DNA of 64,000 nt from Pseudomonas sp. Irchel s3h14 (GCF_900187425.1 NZ_FYDJ01000001.1:558001-622000), one strand, 5' to 3'. Counted from the first letter of the stretch, positions 7,659 to 18,357 are shown. The notes: generated by a model from the letters alone, not told the origin. Translations and numbers: made by a program.

Positions 7659-9428
7659 ATGTCTGCTGGTTGGCTGCGCGCCTGTGCGCTGGTGATGTTG
7701 GGGCTGTTCAGCGTGTCTGCGCTGGCCAAGGATAAAACGGCGATCGTGATCGGCGGAGGGCTGTCTGGCCTCACCGCGGCTTACGAACTGCAAAACAAGG
7801 GCTGGCAGGTCACCCTGCTGGAAGCCAAATCGAGCATGGGCGGTCGCTCCGGCATGGCCACCAGTGAGTGGATCGGCAACGACAAGACCCAACCGGTTCT
7901 GAACAAGTACGTATCGACCTTCAAGCTGAGCACCACGCCGGCCCCAGAGTTCGTGCGGACCCCGAGTTACCTGATTGATGGTGAGTATTTCACTGCCGCC
8001 GATCTGGCCACCAAGCAACCGGCCACCGCCGAAGCGCTCAAACGCTACGAAAAGACCCTGGACGATCTGGCGCGCTCGATCGAAGACCCGCAGAACCCGG
8101 CGGCCAACAGCACACTGTTCGCCCTGGACCAGATCAACGTGTCCAACTGGCTCGACCGTCTGAATCTGCCGGCCACGGCACGTCAGTTGGTGAATCAGCA
8201 GATTCGTACCCGTTATGACGAACCGTCGCGCCTGTCGCTGCTGTACTTCGCACAGCAAAGCCGCGTTTACCGTGGCGTTGCCGACCGTGACCTGCGTGCT
8301 TCGCGCCTGCTCGGCGGTAGCCCGGTGTTGGCTCAGGCGTTCGTCAAACAACTGAAAACCATCAAGACCAGCTCCCCGGTCTCGGCGATCACCCAGGACA
8401 AGGACGGCGTGACCGTCAAAGTCGGCAGCGTTGGCTATCAGGCTGACTACGTCGTCGTGGCCGTGCCATTGCGCGCACTGAACAAGATCCAGATGACTCC
8501 GTCGCTGGATGCCCAGCACATGGGCGCGATCAAGGGCACCAACTACGGCTGGCGCGACCAGATCATGCTGAAGTTCAAGACGCCAGTGTGGGAAAGCAAG
8601 GCGCGGATGACCGGCGAGATCTACAGCAACACCGGTCTGGGCATGTTGTGGGTTGAGCCGGCGCTGAAGGGCGGCGCCAACGTTGTGATCAACCTGTCCG
8701 GCGACAACGCGCGCGTGATGCAGGCCTTCGGCGACAAGCAGATCGCCGATCAGGTGCTGATCCGTCTGCACGCCTTTTATCCACAGGCACGCGGTTCGTT
8801 CACCGGTTATGAGATCCGCCGTTACAGCAACGACCCATCGATGGGTGGCGCTTACCTGGCCTTCGGCCCTGGCCAGATCAGCAAGTACTGGCGTCTGTGG
8901 GAGCGTCCGATTCAGCGTGTAGCCTTTGCCGGCGAACACACTGACACCTTGTACCCAGGCACTCTGGAAGGCGCACTTCGCACCGGTCAGCGGGCAGCCA
9001 GTCAGGTAGAAGACCTGGCGGCCGGCAAGTCGTTTGAACCGGCGAAAGTTGTTCCGGCGGCGACGGCTGTTGCGGCCGGTGCAGTGGCGGCGAAGAAAGG
9101 TAACTTCTTCACCAACCTGTTCGGTGGTTCTGACGACAAACCGGCACCGGTCAAGGCGCCAGAGCCAGTGGCTCCGGTTGCTCCGGCTCCAACACCTGCT
9201 CCGGCTCCAACACCTGCGCCGGCCCCAGCGCCAACTCCGGTCGAAGCGCCGAAACCAGTGACCCCGGTGAAAGCCGAGCCCGCCAAAAAAGCCCCGGCAA
9301 AGGCAGCGGTGAAAAAACCTGCGGCCAAAGTCGAGGCTAAAAAGGCCCCGGTGAAAAAGGCTGAACCGGCGAAGAAAGTAGCGGCCAAGCCCGCTGCGAC
9401 TCCGGCGACGGATACCAAAGTGCAGTAA
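7659..9428 (+). CDS. Secreted FAD amine oxidase with Pro/Ala/Lys-rich tail
   Basis: A 589-residue flavin monoamine oxidase-family protein. A signal peptide (residues 1-23, ending SVSALAK) is followed by the dinucleotide motif GGGLSGL and later by FAGEHTDTLYPGTLEGALRTG, the usual FAD-contacting C-terminal motif. The catalytic part ends near residue 450. The rest is low complexity: a proline/alanine stretch, then lysine-rich KKAPAK and KKPAAK units like those of AlgP or histone H1. Within the tail, 18 bp are repeated exactly at 9180-9197 and 9198-9215. GGAG precedes the ATG by eight bases. The substrate is unknown. In PAO1 the same position is held by a probable monoamine oxidase (PA0421, from memory). 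A terminator follows at 9447. Confidence 0.85.
   Translation: MSAGWLRACALVMLGLFSVSALAKDKTAIVIGGGLSGLTAAYELQNKGWQVTLLEAKSSMGGRSGMATSEWIGNDKTQPVLNKYVSTFKLSTTPAPEFVRTPSYLIDGEYFTAADLATKQPATAEALKRYEKTLDDLARSIEDPQNPAANSTLFALDQINVSNWLDRLNLPATARQLVNQQIRTRYDEPSRLSLLYFAQQSRVYRGVADRDLRASRLLGGSPVLAQAFVKQLKTIKTSSPVSAITQDKDGVTVKVGSVGYQADYVVVAVPLRALNKIQMTPSLDAQHMGAIKGTNYGWRDQIMLKFKTPVWESKARMTGEIYSNTGLGMLWVEPALKGGANVVINLSGDNARVMQAFGDKQIADQVLIRLHAFYPQARGSFTGYEIRRYSNDPSMGGAYLAFGPGQISKYWRLWERPIQRVAFAGEHTDTLYPGTLEGALRTGQRAASQVEDLAAGKSFEPAKVVPAATAVAAGAVAAKKGNFFTNLFGGSDDKPAPVKAPEPVAPVAPAPTPAPAPTPAPAPAPTPVEAPKPVTPVKAEPAKKAPAKAAVKKPAAKVEAKKAPVKKAEPAKKVAAKPAATPATDTKVQ
9180..9215 (+). repeat. 18-bp exact tandem duplication in amine oxidase tail
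   Basis: GCTCCGGCTCCAACACCT occurs twice head to tail, coding for alternating alanine, proline and threonine. It is part of a degenerate APTPAP-type tract and likely to vary in copy number between strains. Confidence 0.85.
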
Positions 9429-9446
9429 GCTTTGGGACTAAAAGAA

Positions 9447-9471
9447 CGTGGCAGAAATGCCGCGTTTTTTT
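9447..9471 (+). terminator. Rho-independent terminator after amine oxidase gene
   Basis: Seven-base stem CGTGGCA/TGCCGCG with a GAAA loop, followed by seven T residues. Confidence 0.85.
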
Positions 9472-9637
9472 ATGCCCGAAGAAAACCACTATCAGGAATC
9501 GAATAAATCCTGGGGCGCAGGTGTTCTTTAGTTGGACTTCATTTTTTCTTACACATGGATCTTTAATCTTTCCTTAACTCACCTATTTCAGACTCTTGAT
9601 CGTATTTCTCGATATTTCAAAGCGAAATTTTCCGCTT

Positions 9638-9661
9638 TAACTCGATAGATAACTCGATAGT
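9638..9661 (+). repeat. 12-bp tandem direct repeat upstream of cyb561
   Basis: TAACTCGATAGA and TAACTCGATAGT lie head to tail, 31 bp before the cytochrome b561 start, in an AT-rich intergenic stretch (9472-9691). It is a possible regulator-binding site; no known box is recognised. Just upstream, AAAGCG and CGCTTT form a small inverted repeat at 9619-9638. Confidence 0.5.
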
Positions 9662-9691
9662 CTTGGTCGCAGTTCTCACAGGATTTGGGCA

Positions 9692-10243
9692 ATGCAGCTA
9701 CGTAATTCTTCTTCGCGCTACGGTTGGGTCAGCATCTTTATGCACTGGGGCGTGGCGCTGGCGGTCTTCGGTCTGTTTGCGTTGGGCTTGTGGATGGTCG
9801 GTCTTGACTACTACAGCACCTGGCGCAAAGACGCGCCCGACTTGCACAAGAGCATTGGCCTGGTGTTGTTAGCCGTCATGGTTCTACGGGTGCTGTGGCG
9901 TTTCATCAGCCCGCCGCCGCCAGTACTGGAAAGCTATAACCGCATGACGCGCATTGGCGCCACATTCGGTCACTCGTTCCTGTACCTCAGTCTGTTCGCT
10001 GTGATGATTGCCGGTTACCTGATTTCCACCGCAGACGGTGTCGGGATTCCGGTGTTTGGCCTGTTTGAAGTTCCTGCACTGATATCCGGACTACCGGACC
10101 AGGCAGACACAGCCGGTGTGATTCATTTGTACCTGGCCTGGGCGCTGGTAATTTTTTCCGGTCTCCATGCGTTGGCAGCACTGAAACACCACTTTATTGA
10201 TCGTGATGCGACCCTGACGCGAATGCTGGGACGCAAAGCCTGA
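9692..10243 (+). CDS. Cytochrome b561 family protein
   Basis: A 183-residue membrane protein with four predicted transmembrane helices and the haem-ligating histidines expected for bacterial cytochrome b561: [11 protein letters not shown] in helix 1, [20 protein letters not shown] in helix 2, and [24 protein letters not shown] at the end. It is expected to move electrons between quinol and periplasmic partners. AGGA precedes the ATG. It is followed by a YceI-family gene with the stop and a possible upstream ATG overlapping as TGATG, an operon arrangement like E. coli yceJ-yceI. Confidence 0.9.
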   Translation: MQLRNSSSRYGWVSIFMHWGVALAVFGLFALGLWMVGLDYYSTWRKDAPDLHKSIGLVLLAVMVLRVLWRFISPPPPVLESYNRMTRIGATFGHSFLYLSLFAVMIAGYLISTADGVGIPVFGLFEVPALISGLPDQADTAGVIHLYLAWALVIFSGLHALAALKHHFIDRDATLTRMLGRKA

Positions 10244-10275
10244 TGTTCAACCTCGACTCCAAAGGAAAAGAAAGC

Positions 10276-10869
10276 ATGTTGAAAAAGACGCTCGCCGCTC
10301 TGGCAATCGGTTCTGCCCTGCTGTCCGCCAACGTGATGGCAGCTGACTACGTTGTCGACAAGGAAGGCCAGCACGCCTTCGTTGACTTCAAGATCAGCCA
10401 CCTGGGCTACAGCTTCATCACCGGTACCTTCAAGGACATCGACGGCAAATTCAGCTTTGACGCTGCCAAGCCTGAAGCCAGCAAGATCGAGTTCAACGTG
10501 AACACCGCCAGCGTGTTCACCAACCATGCCGAGCGCGATAAGCACATCGCCAGCGGTGATTTCCTGAATGTGAGCAAATTCGCCAAAGCCACGTTCGTGT
10601 CCACCAGCGTCAAATCCACCGGCAAAAACGCCGCGGGTAAAGACACTGCTGACGTGACCGGTGACCTGACCCTGCTGGGCGTGACCAAGCCAGTCGTGGT
10701 CAAGGCCACTTTCCTGGGTGAAGGCAAGGATCCATGGGGCGGCTACCGTGCCGGCTTCGAAGGCACCACCAGCATCAAGCGTTCCGATTTCGGCAAGCAG
10801 AAAGACCTGGGTCCAGCGTCCGACGCGGTCGAGTTGTACGTAACGTTTGAAGGTGTGAAAGCGAAGTAA
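10276..10869 (+). CDS. YceI-family periplasmic protein (PasP-like)
   Basis: A 197-residue lipocalin-like YceI protein, predicted to bind an isoprenoid or other lipid in a beta-barrel. The start at 10276 is chosen because AAGGAAAAG precedes it and it begins a normal signal peptide ([21 protein letters not shown], cleaved near AMA/AD). An ATG at 10243 overlapping the previous stop would add 11 residues that break the signal peptide. Family features include [27 protein letters not shown] and [12 protein letters not shown]. The orthologous position in PAO1 is pasP (PA0423, from memory), described as a secreted protease; that activity cannot be read from this sequence. Confidence 0.9.
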   Translation: MLKKTLAALAIGSALLSANVMAADYVVDKEGQHAFVDFKISHLGYSFITGTFKDIDGKFSFDAAKPEASKIEFNVNTASVFTNHAERDKHIASGDFLNVSKFAKATFVSTSVKSTGKNAAGKDTADVTGDLTLLGVTKPVVVKATFLGEGKDPWGGYRAGFEGTTSIKRSDFGKQKDLGPASDAVELYVTFEGVKAK

Positions 10870-10885
10870 CTTTCGCCGCTAAAAC

Positions 10886-10923
10886 AAAAACGCCCCCGAT
10901 CTCACGGTCGGGGGCGTTTTTTT
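10886..10923 (+). terminator. Rho-independent terminator after yceI
   Basis: Nine-base GC stem CGCCCCCGA/TCGGGGGCG (10891-10899 and 10908-10916) with A residues before and seven T residues after. Confidence 0.9.
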
Positions 10924-10958
10924 ATGCCTGGCGCAATCCTCAACAACGACACGGAACC

Positions 10959-11046
10959 CTGTAGGAGCAAAGCTTGCTCGCGATGGCGTCATCAGCCACA
11001 CCACACACCGAGGTGAACCAATCGCGAGCAAGCTTTGCTCCTACAG
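10959..11046. repeat. REPIN (type A)
   Basis: CTGTAGGAGCAAAGCTTGCT and its inverted copy flank a loop of about 36 bp, between the yceI terminator and the rhlE terminator. In PAO1 the mexR-mexAB-oprM genes lie at this position. Confidence 0.9.
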
Positions 11047-11061
11047 GTTTTTGGTGATGCA

Positions 11062-11101
11062 TAAAAAAATGCCCCGAATCTCGCGATACGGGGCATTTTT
11101 T
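11062..11101 (-). terminator. Rho-independent terminator of rhlE
   Basis: Stem ATGCCCCG/CGGGGCAT (11070-11077 and 11089-11096) with A and T runs on both sides, so it can act in both directions. Confidence 0.85.
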
Positions 11102-11115
11102 ATGGCTGCGTTAAA

Positions 11116-13002
11116 TCAGCGATTGCGGGTCAGCAAGGCTGGTTTCTCGCCGCGCGGACGGCCTGGCAGTTGATCAAGTTGCTCAGGAGTCGGGAAACGA
11201 TCGGTTTTCGACTCCTTGTGAATGATCTTCGGTGCCGGGCCGCGCGGGTTTTGCACGGCCGGTTCCGAACGCGGCTGATCGTCACGAGCCGGGCGGCGGT
11301 TGCGGGACTCTTCGCGACGGGCCTGGCCGTCACGTGGAGCACCGTTGCGTGGGCCGCTGCGCTTGGCCGGCGGAGTGCCGGTGGTGGCGCCATCGCTGCT
11401 GCGTGGGCCGCTTTGACGACCCTGAGGCTTGGCGCCGCCGGTGCGCGGAGCACCTGCGCCAGCGCCGGCTGCCGTGCCTTGTGCCGGAGCACCCGGACGG
11501 CGGCCACGGCCCTGAGCCGGTTTGGCTTGAGGAACGTAGTCGACGCGGTTACCGAAGTTATCGATATCGTCGTCCAGGAACTCGTCCGGAGCACGGTCTG
11601 CAGCAGCAGCGCGTGGCGCTGGACGCTGTTGCTCGCGAGCCGGAGTGCCTTCGCGTGGCTTGTGTTCACGCGCCGGGCGATCACCACGGCCAGTGGCTGC
11701 AGGTTTTTCCTTGCCGCCCTTGTCCTTGCCTTTGTCTTTACGACCGCCGCCACCGCCGGTGCCGTTCGGACCGTCGCCGCGCGGGCCACGTGGGTTGCGC
11801 GGGTTACGCACATCCGGACGCTCGCGGACTTCAGGTTTCTCGGCTTCTACAGCGCTGGAATCGAAGCCCATCAGGTTGCCGTCGGCAATCTTCTGCTTGG
11901 TCATGCGTTCGATGCTTTTCAGCAGTTTTTCTTCGTCCGGAGCGACCAGCGAGATCGCCTCGCCCGAACGACCGGCACGGCCGGTACGGCCGATACGGTG
12001 AACGTAGTCTTCGTCGACGTTTGGCAATTCGAAGTTGACCACGTGTGGCAACTGATCGATATCCAGACCGCGAGCGGCGATGTCGGTGGCGACCAGGATG
12101 CGCACTTCGCCGGCCTTGAAGTCGGCCAGGGCTTTGGTGCGAGCGTTCTGGCTCTTGTTACCGTGGATCGCGACGGCGCTGAGGCCGTGTTTGTCCAGGT
12201 ACTCGGCCAGACGGTTGGCGCCGTGCTTGGTGCGGGTGAACACCAGAACCTGTTCCCAGGCGCCTGCGGTGATCAAGTGCGCCAGCAGCGAACGTTTGTG
12301 GTTGGCTGGCAGACGGAATACGCGCTGTTCGATACGCTCGACCGTGGTGTTCGGCGGCGTGACTTCGATGCGTTCCGGGTTGTGCAGCAGCTTGCCGGCG
12401 AGGTCGGTGATGTCTTTGGAGAAAGTCGCCGAGAACAGCAGGTTCTGGCGTTTGCTCGGCAGACGGGCGAGGACCTTTTTCACGTCATGGACGAAGCCCA
12501 TGTCGAGCATGCGGTCAGCTTCGTCCAGCACGAGGATTTCCACGTGGGACAAATCGACGCTGCCTTGGCCGGCGAGGTCGAGCAGGCGGCCGGGGCAGGC
12601 CACCAGCACGTCAACACCGCGGGACATGGCCTGAACCTGTGGGTTCATGCCGACGCCGCCGAAGATGCAGGCGCTGACGAACTTCAGGTCACGGGCATAG
12701 ACCTTGAAGCTCTCGTGTACTTGAGCCGCGAGTTCGCGGGTAGGGGTCAGGACCAGTACGCGCGGTTGGCGCGGGCCGTGACGCTGGGATTTGTCCGGGT
12801 GACCGTTGGGGAACAACCGCTCCAGAATCGGAAGGGCGAAGCCGCCGGTTTTACCAGTACCTGTCTGAGCCGCGACCATCAGGTCGCGACCTTGCAACAC
12901 GGCGGGAATGGCCCGCTGTTGCACCGGAGTAGGCTCGGTATAGCCCGCTGCCTCGATGGCGCGGACTAAAGCCTCGGAGAGACCGAGGGAAGCAAAGGAC
13001 AT
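11116..13002 (-). CDS. rhlE: DEAD-box RNA helicase RhlE (RhlE2 type)
   Basis: The start is placed at 13002 ([16 protein letters not shown]) because AGGA lies six bases before it; the frame is open further upstream but that part has no family similarity. The 628-residue product has the Q motif ([10 protein letters not shown]), [32 protein letters not shown] and [13 protein letters not shown] in order. The last 210 or so residues are low complexity, rich in Arg, Gly, Pro and Lys, typical of the RhlE2 tail that binds RNA. Synteny with metF and ahcY matches RhlE2 (PA0428) of PAO1, a helicase linked to RNA decay and cold growth. The mRNA seems to have a leader of about 200 nt (see 13003-13219). 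Confidence 0.93.
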   Translation of the reverse strand: MSFASLGLSEALVRAIEAAGYTEPTPVQQRAIPAVLQGRDLMVAAQTGTGKTGGFALPILERLFPNGHPDKSQRHGPRQPRVLVLTPTRELAAQVHESFKVYARDLKFVSACIFGGVGMNPQVQAMSRGVDVLVACPGRLLDLAGQGSVDLSHVEILVLDEADRMLDMGFVHDVKKVLARLPSKRQNLLFSATFSKDITDLAGKLLHNPERIEVTPPNTTVERIEQRVFRLPANHKRSLLAHLITAGAWEQVLVFTRTKHGANRLAEYLDKHGLSAVAIHGNKSQNARTKALADFKAGEVRILVATDIAARGLDIDQLPHVVNFELPNVDEDYVHRIGRTGRAGRSGEAISLVAPDEEKLLKSIERMTKQKIADGNLMGFDSSAVEAEKPEVRERPDVRNPRNPRGPRGDGPNGTGGGGGRKDKGKDKGGKEKPAATGRGDRPAREHKPREGTPAREQQRPAPRAAAADRAPDEFLDDDIDNFGNRVDYVPQAKPAQGRGRRPGAPAQGTAAGAGAGAPRTGGAKPQGRQSGPRSSDGATTGTPPAKRSGPRNGAPRDGQARREESRNRRPARDDQPRSEPAVQNPRGPAPKIIHKESKTDRFPTPEQLDQLPGRPRGEKPALLTRNR

Positions 13003-13219
13003 GAGTAATCCTGTTTTAGTTAGGGCTTGGCCCAATGGGAGTCTTGCCTGGCGCGAATGGCGTTTAAGAGGAACGCAATCCCGTCCGGTCCTGCTGGGCC
13101 AAGAAGGCTCATCTGGAGTGCTCGCGCGGGCTGAAAAGCTGCGCTGTAGCGGGGTCGAGATGCCTTGAACAAGTCCGAGCGTCCGGGCGTGAGCCTGGCG
13201 GGAAGGCCGGAGTATAACA
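13003..13219 (-). promoter_or_regulatory. rhlE promoter and structured leader
   Basis: On the minus strand an extended -10 (TGTTATACT, 13211-13219) predicts a start near 13204 and a leader of about 200 nt. Complementary 9-mers TGGGCCAAG (13095-13103) and CTTGGCCCA (13026-13034) could pair across 60 nt. No good -35 is visible, consistent with an extended -10 promoter. Confidence 0.5.
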
Positions 13220-13225
13220 GAGCAA

Positions 13226-14041
13226 TCACTGCGCGCCGCTTTCCTGCTGCTCAACGGTTTTTCCGCTGGCGGCGGTGGCTCTGGTGGCTTTGACCTCGGC
13301 AGCCGGATCGGCGCCATAACGGGCGCTCAATTCAGCGTACGCAGGCTCGCGCTTGAAGCGTTTGAGTTCGGCGCCGAAGCGCTGCACCAACAAGTCCATG
13401 CCGGCGTTGCGGCGTACTGCCAGGAACTGGCTCTGGTGGCTGATGACGGTCGGGTTCTCGGTAATCTTGTCGCGGATGCCCAATGCGTCGAGCAAGTGCT
13501 GTCCGACCCGGCGATCAGTGATCAGCAGGTCGATCCGCCCGCGCACCAGTTTGCCGAAGTTGGCTTCATGGGTCGGCGCCGGTTCGCGAGTGAACAGGGT
13601 CGATTCGCTGAAGTCCTGGCTGTACAGATAGCCTGGGGAAGTGCCGATGGTCAGTCCTTTCAGGTCGGCCAGGGTGCGAAAAGGGTGGGGCCGTTCATTG
13701 GCGTAGAACATCACGAACTCCACTTCCGAGAGCGGCTCGCCGGGGTAGAGCAGGGTGGCGTCGCGCTCATCGCTGTGGAAGATGTCCAGCGCGCCGTCTG
13801 CCTGGCCCGTTTCGAGCATCGACAGGCAGCGTTTCCACGGCAGGAACTGCCATTCCACTTCGATGCCCAAGCGCTTGAAGACGATGGCGGTGGTTTCGTA
13901 GTCCAGTCCCAGGGATTTGCCGTTTTCCTCATACACGTACGGCGCCCAGGGTTCGGTGACAATGCGCAGCTTCTCGCCCCGAGCGGCGAAGCTCAGGCAA
14001 GTAAAAAGCAGAACTGTCAGCAACTGGGCAATTACGGGCAT
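13226..14041 (-). CDS. Orphan periplasmic amino-acid-type binding protein
   Basis: A 271-residue solute-binding protein of the HisJ/GlnH fold. The signal peptide spans residues 1-22 ([20 protein letters not shown]), followed by [19 protein letters not shown] and the conserved [20 protein letters not shown] region. No permease or ATPase gene is nearby. Members with this WPWKRCL pattern are common as single genes in pseudomonads and their ligands are mostly unknown. It lies between rhlE and a glycosyltransferase-like gene, all on the minus strand, with 88 bp to the latter. Confidence 0.8.
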   Translation of the reverse strand: MPVIAQLLTVLLFTCLSFAARGEKLRIVTEPWAPYVYEENGKSLGLDYETTAIVFKRLGIEVEWQFLPWKRCLSMLETGQADGALDIFHSDERDATLLYPGEPLSEVEFVMFYANERPHPFRTLADLKGLTIGTSPGYLYSQDFSESTLFTREPAPTHEANFGKLVRGRIDLLITDRRVGQHLLDALGIRDKITENPTVISHQSQFLAVRRNAGMDLLVQRFGAELKRFKREPAYAELSARYGADPAAEVKATRATAASGKTVEQQESGAQ

Positions 14042-14129
14042 GGCCTGAGGTTAGTACTCTAAAGGCCTAATGAGAAGCTCTGGCGAGCATGTTTAGCACT
14101 GTCCTTGAGGTAGATTGCGCGCAAGGCCT

Positions 14130-15224
14130 CTATTTATCGGGCGAATTGAGCAGGTGGTCTTGGATAGCTTTGCGTCGACCGCCCAGGATCAGTCGTACCA
14201 GTTCCCTGTTGAACCAGCGTTCGAGCAAGTGCTGAGTGACTGGCTTGCCGAGGCGCTCTTCCTGGTTTTGCAGCGCCTTGTCCCACCACACCGGCCCACA
14301 GGCATTGTCGAACTCATTGTGGTGTTCATAGCAGCCATAGAGGATTTCGCGGATGAACTGACGCAGATGTTTGGGCAGTGCCAAGGTGATAAGTTTGTAG
14401 AGCATTCGCTGGACTCGTGGCGGTCGTGGCAGGTGAGCTGACACGCGGCGAGTATCGTCCAATGCCGCCTGGCTGGTTGGGTTCTTGGCGTGTTTGACGA
14501 CCCAGGCGTTAACCTTGGCCCTGAACAGCTGCTTGCGGCTCCAGTAGTGATGGATCAGGTCCGGGCACTTATTGACCTTCATCGTGCGATAGACCGCGAC
14601 CGACAGGCAGAACTCTTCAAGGGTATAAGCCCCCTGTGCCATGGGAAACAATTCGTCGATCAATGCAATGGAGTGATCAAGCACCTGCGCGTCCTGCTGG
14701 TGCAACCCGATCACGCCGGAGTTGAGCAGCAACATCTGATCATCAGCCAGGCCTTTGCTCAAAAGCGTACTCGACAGCGCACTGTAGAGCACGTTCTCCT
14801 TATTGGTGCCGTATTGGGTGTAGTAGTCGTTGCACAGCAGAGTGCCAGGTTGCACGCGGTTGAACAGTTCGACGGGTGAACAATGGAAGAACGTGTCGGT
14901 GTCGATCAGCAATGCGACTTCCGACTCCTCAAGCACCGTGCGCAACGCCACATGCTTGGCTCGAAAGTGATAGCCATGGGGTTCGTTCCAGCGGCGACGA
15001 GTAGGCTCGTCGAGGGGGCGCACTCGTACCGGTAGGTGTTCGTAGGGCTGCGGGTTGTCACTGAAAACCTGGATGTCGAGGTCTGCGTGGGGCGTTTCAC
15101 GCAGCCAGGCCAATGCACTGGCGATGCTGAACACCGCTTCCTGGTGGTACGTCTGGGAGCCGAAAACCAGATAAACCAGTTGAGGGCGTGGTGGCGAGGT
15201 CTCAGTCGTCATTGGAAACAACAT
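14130..15224 (-). CDS. Glycosyltransferase-like protein, function unknown
   Basis: A 364-residue soluble protein. The first half looks like a GT-A fold: LVYLVFGSQTYHQEAVFS with a short beta strand, then an acidic metal-site-like motif LLIDTDTFFHCSP at about residues 105-117, and LLNSGVIGLH further on. This resembles nucleotide-sugar dependent transferases (compare DxD motifs), but no family name can be given with confidence. No transmembrane segment or signal peptide is seen. The start at 15224 has a weak ribosome site; an alternative ATG at 15212 would remove four residues. It stands alone, separated from metF by a terminator. Confidence 0.6.
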   Translation of the reverse strand: MLFPMTTETSPPRPQLVYLVFGSQTYHQEAVFSIASALAWLRETPHADLDIQVFSDNPQPYEHLPVRVRPLDEPTRRRWNEPHGYHFRAKHVALRTVLEESEVALLIDTDTFFHCSPVELFNRVQPGTLLCNDYYTQYGTNKENVLYSALSSTLLSKGLADDQMLLLNSGVIGLHQQDAQVLDHSIALIDELFPMAQGAYTLEEFCLSVAVYRTMKVNKCPDLIHHYWSRKQLFRAKVNAWVVKHAKNPTSQAALDDTRRVSAHLPRPPRVQRMLYKLITLALPKHLRQFIREILYGCYEHHNEFDNACGPVWWDKALQNQEERLGKPVTQHLLERWFNRELVRLILGGRRKAIQDHLLNSPDK

Positions 15225-15243
15225 TCCATGGGCTTTGTATATA

Positions 15244-15267
15244 AAAGGCCCTCAGAAGAGGGCCTTG
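15244..15267 (-). terminator. Rho-independent terminator of metF
   Basis: Stem AAGGCCCTC with GAGGGCCTT (15245-15266), followed on the minus strand by TTTTATATA. Confidence 0.8.
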
Positions 15268-15286
15268 GGATGAGGCATGGAGTCTA

Positions 15287-16132
15287 TCAGCGCGGTAGCT
15301 TCAGATTGTTCCACACGGCCAGGCTCGCTTCGGCCTGGTTCAGGGTATAGAAATGCAACCCCGGTGCTCCACCCTGCAACAAACGTTCACACATCTCAGT
15401 AATAACCTGCTCACCGAAACGCTGAATGCTTGAGGTGTCGTCGCCGTAGGCTTCCAGCTGCTTGCGGATCCAGCGCGGGATTTCCGCACCGCAGGCATCG
15501 GAGAAACGCGCCAGCTTGCTGTAGTTGGTGATCGGCATGATCCCCGGAACGATCGGGATGTTCACGCCCATCGCCCGTACACGCTCGACGAAGTAGAAGT
15601 AGCTGTCGGCGTTGAAGAAGTACTGGGTGATCGCACTGTTGGCGCCAGCGTTGGCCTTGCGCACGAAGTTGGTCAGATCGTCTTCGAAATTGCGCGCTTG
15701 CGGGTGCATTTCCGGGTAGGCGGCGACTTCGATGTGGAAATGATCGCCAGTTTCTTCACGAATGAATTCAACCAGGTCATTGGCGTGGCGCATTTCACCA
15801 CTGGCCATGCCCATGCCGGAAGGCAAGTCACCGCGCAGGGCAACAATACGGGTGATGCCGGCCGCCTTGTATTGGGTCAGCAGGCCGCGCAAGTCATCCT
15901 TGCTGTCGCCAACGCAGGACAAATGCGGTGCGGCAGGGACTTTGACTTCGCTTTCGAGCTGCAACACGGTGTTGAGGGTGCGATCACGGGTCGAACCACC
16001 AGCGCCGTAGGTGCAGGAGAAGAAGTCAGGGTTGTAGGTCGCCAGATGACGGGCAGTGGCGATCAGTTTTTCATGCCCAGCGTCGGTCTTCGTAGGGAAG
16101 AACTCAAAGCTGTAGCGACGGTCTTCGGACAT
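15287..16132 (-). CDS. metF: Methylenetetrahydrofolate reductase MetF
   Basis: A 281-residue FAD-dependent TIM barrel that reduces 5,10-methylene-THF to 5-methyl-THF for methionine synthesis. Visible family motifs are YSFEFFPTKTDAG at the N-terminus, SCTYGAGGSTRDRT, ALRGDLPSG, GANSAITQYFFNADSYFYF and PGIMPITNYSKL. The length is normal for short bacterial MetF. An AAGGG site precedes the ATG. It lies 89 bp downstream of ahcY on the same strand with two hairpins between, so the two genes may be partly co-transcribed. Both belong to the methyl cycle. Confidence 0.96.
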   Translation of the reverse strand: MSEDRRYSFEFFPTKTDAGHEKLIATARHLATYNPDFFSCTYGAGGSTRDRTLNTVLQLESEVKVPAAPHLSCVGDSKDDLRGLLTQYKAAGITRIVALRGDLPSGMGMASGEMRHANDLVEFIREETGDHFHIEVAAYPEMHPQARNFEDDLTNFVRKANAGANSAITQYFFNADSYFYFVERVRAMGVNIPIVPGIMPITNYSKLARFSDACGAEIPRWIRKQLEAYGDDTSSIQRFGEQVITEMCERLLQGGAPGLHFYTLNQAEASLAVWNNLKLPR

Positions 16133-16153
16133 GGGAATACCCTTTGCAATCGC

Positions 16154-16184
16154 AAAAGGCGGGCCGGTGATGGCCGGTCCGCCT
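16154..16184 (-). terminator. Hairpin with short T run between ahcY and metF
   Basis: Ten-base arms GGCGGGCCGG and CCGGTCCGCC (16158-16167, 16174-16183), followed on the minus strand by TTTT. It is a weak terminator that could allow some read-through into metF. A second hairpin, CGGCGGGC/GCCCGCCG, lies at 16194-16214. Confidence 0.55.
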
Positions 16185-16221
16185 GGTCAGGATCGGCGGG
16201 CGCAAAGCCCGCCGGGTCCAA

Positions 16222-17835
<1,614 letters not shown>

Positions 17836-17955
17836 AGCGTTTCTGTTGGTCAATGTCTGAACGGTAATCGAGACCATAGTCGATGCTTGATAGAGCTCTA
17901 GGTCGGGCTCTGCCATGATGCCCACCATCATTCGGCAAGACGCTCAGGAGTGAAT

Positions 17956-18357
17956 ATGAATTTCCACACCCGCAAATGGGTAAAACCCGAAGACCTCAAC
18001 CCCAACGGCACGCTGTTCGGCGGCAGCCTGTTGCGCTGGCTCGACGAAGAAGCGGCGATCTACGCCATCGTCCAGCTGGGCAATCAGCGTGTGGTCACCA
18101 AGTACATTTCCGAGATCAACTTCGTCAGCGCCTCGCGCCAGGGCGACATCATCGAACTGGGCATCACCGCCACCGAATTCGGTCGCACCTCCATCACCCT
18201 GAAGTGCGAAGTGCGTAACAAAATCACCCGCAAAAGCATCCTGACGGTGGAGAAGATTGTTTTCGTCAACCTGGGTGAAGACGGTTTGCCCGCGCCGCAC
18301 GGCCGGACCGAGATCACGTACGTCAAAGACCAGTTCAAGGATGACATCGCCCCGTAG
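17956..18357 (+). CDS. Acyl-CoA thioesterase (hotdog fold, YciA/BACH type)
   Basis: A 133-residue single hotdog domain protein. The start is placed at the ATG at 17956, five bases after AGGAG; a GTG at 17950 would overlap the ribosome site. The motifs are those of the acyl-CoA hydrolase subfamily: NPNGTLFGGSLLRWLDEEAA, where Asn and the acidic helix form the active site, and VTKYISEINFVSASRQGDII. It hydrolyses fatty acyl-CoA thioesters; chain preference cannot be told. It stands alone, divergent from ahcY, and is followed by a REP fragment. Confidence 0.9.
   Translation: MNFHTRKWVKPEDLNPNGTLFGGSLLRWLDEEAAIYAIVQLGNQRVVTKYISEINFVSASRQGDIIELGITATEFGRTSITLKCEVRNKITRKSILTVEKIVFVNLGEDGLPAPHGRTEITYVKDQFKDDIAP

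Noticed and set aside
10243..10275. Upstream ATG of yceI overlapping the cyb561 stop
   Set aside because: It lacks a ribosome site and would place 11 polar residues ahead of a good signal peptide; the ATG at 10276 has AAGGAAAAG before it.
11170..12969. A 599-codon open frame antisense to rhlE
   Set aside because: The rhlE helicase motifs are unambiguous on the other strand; the antisense product has no family features.
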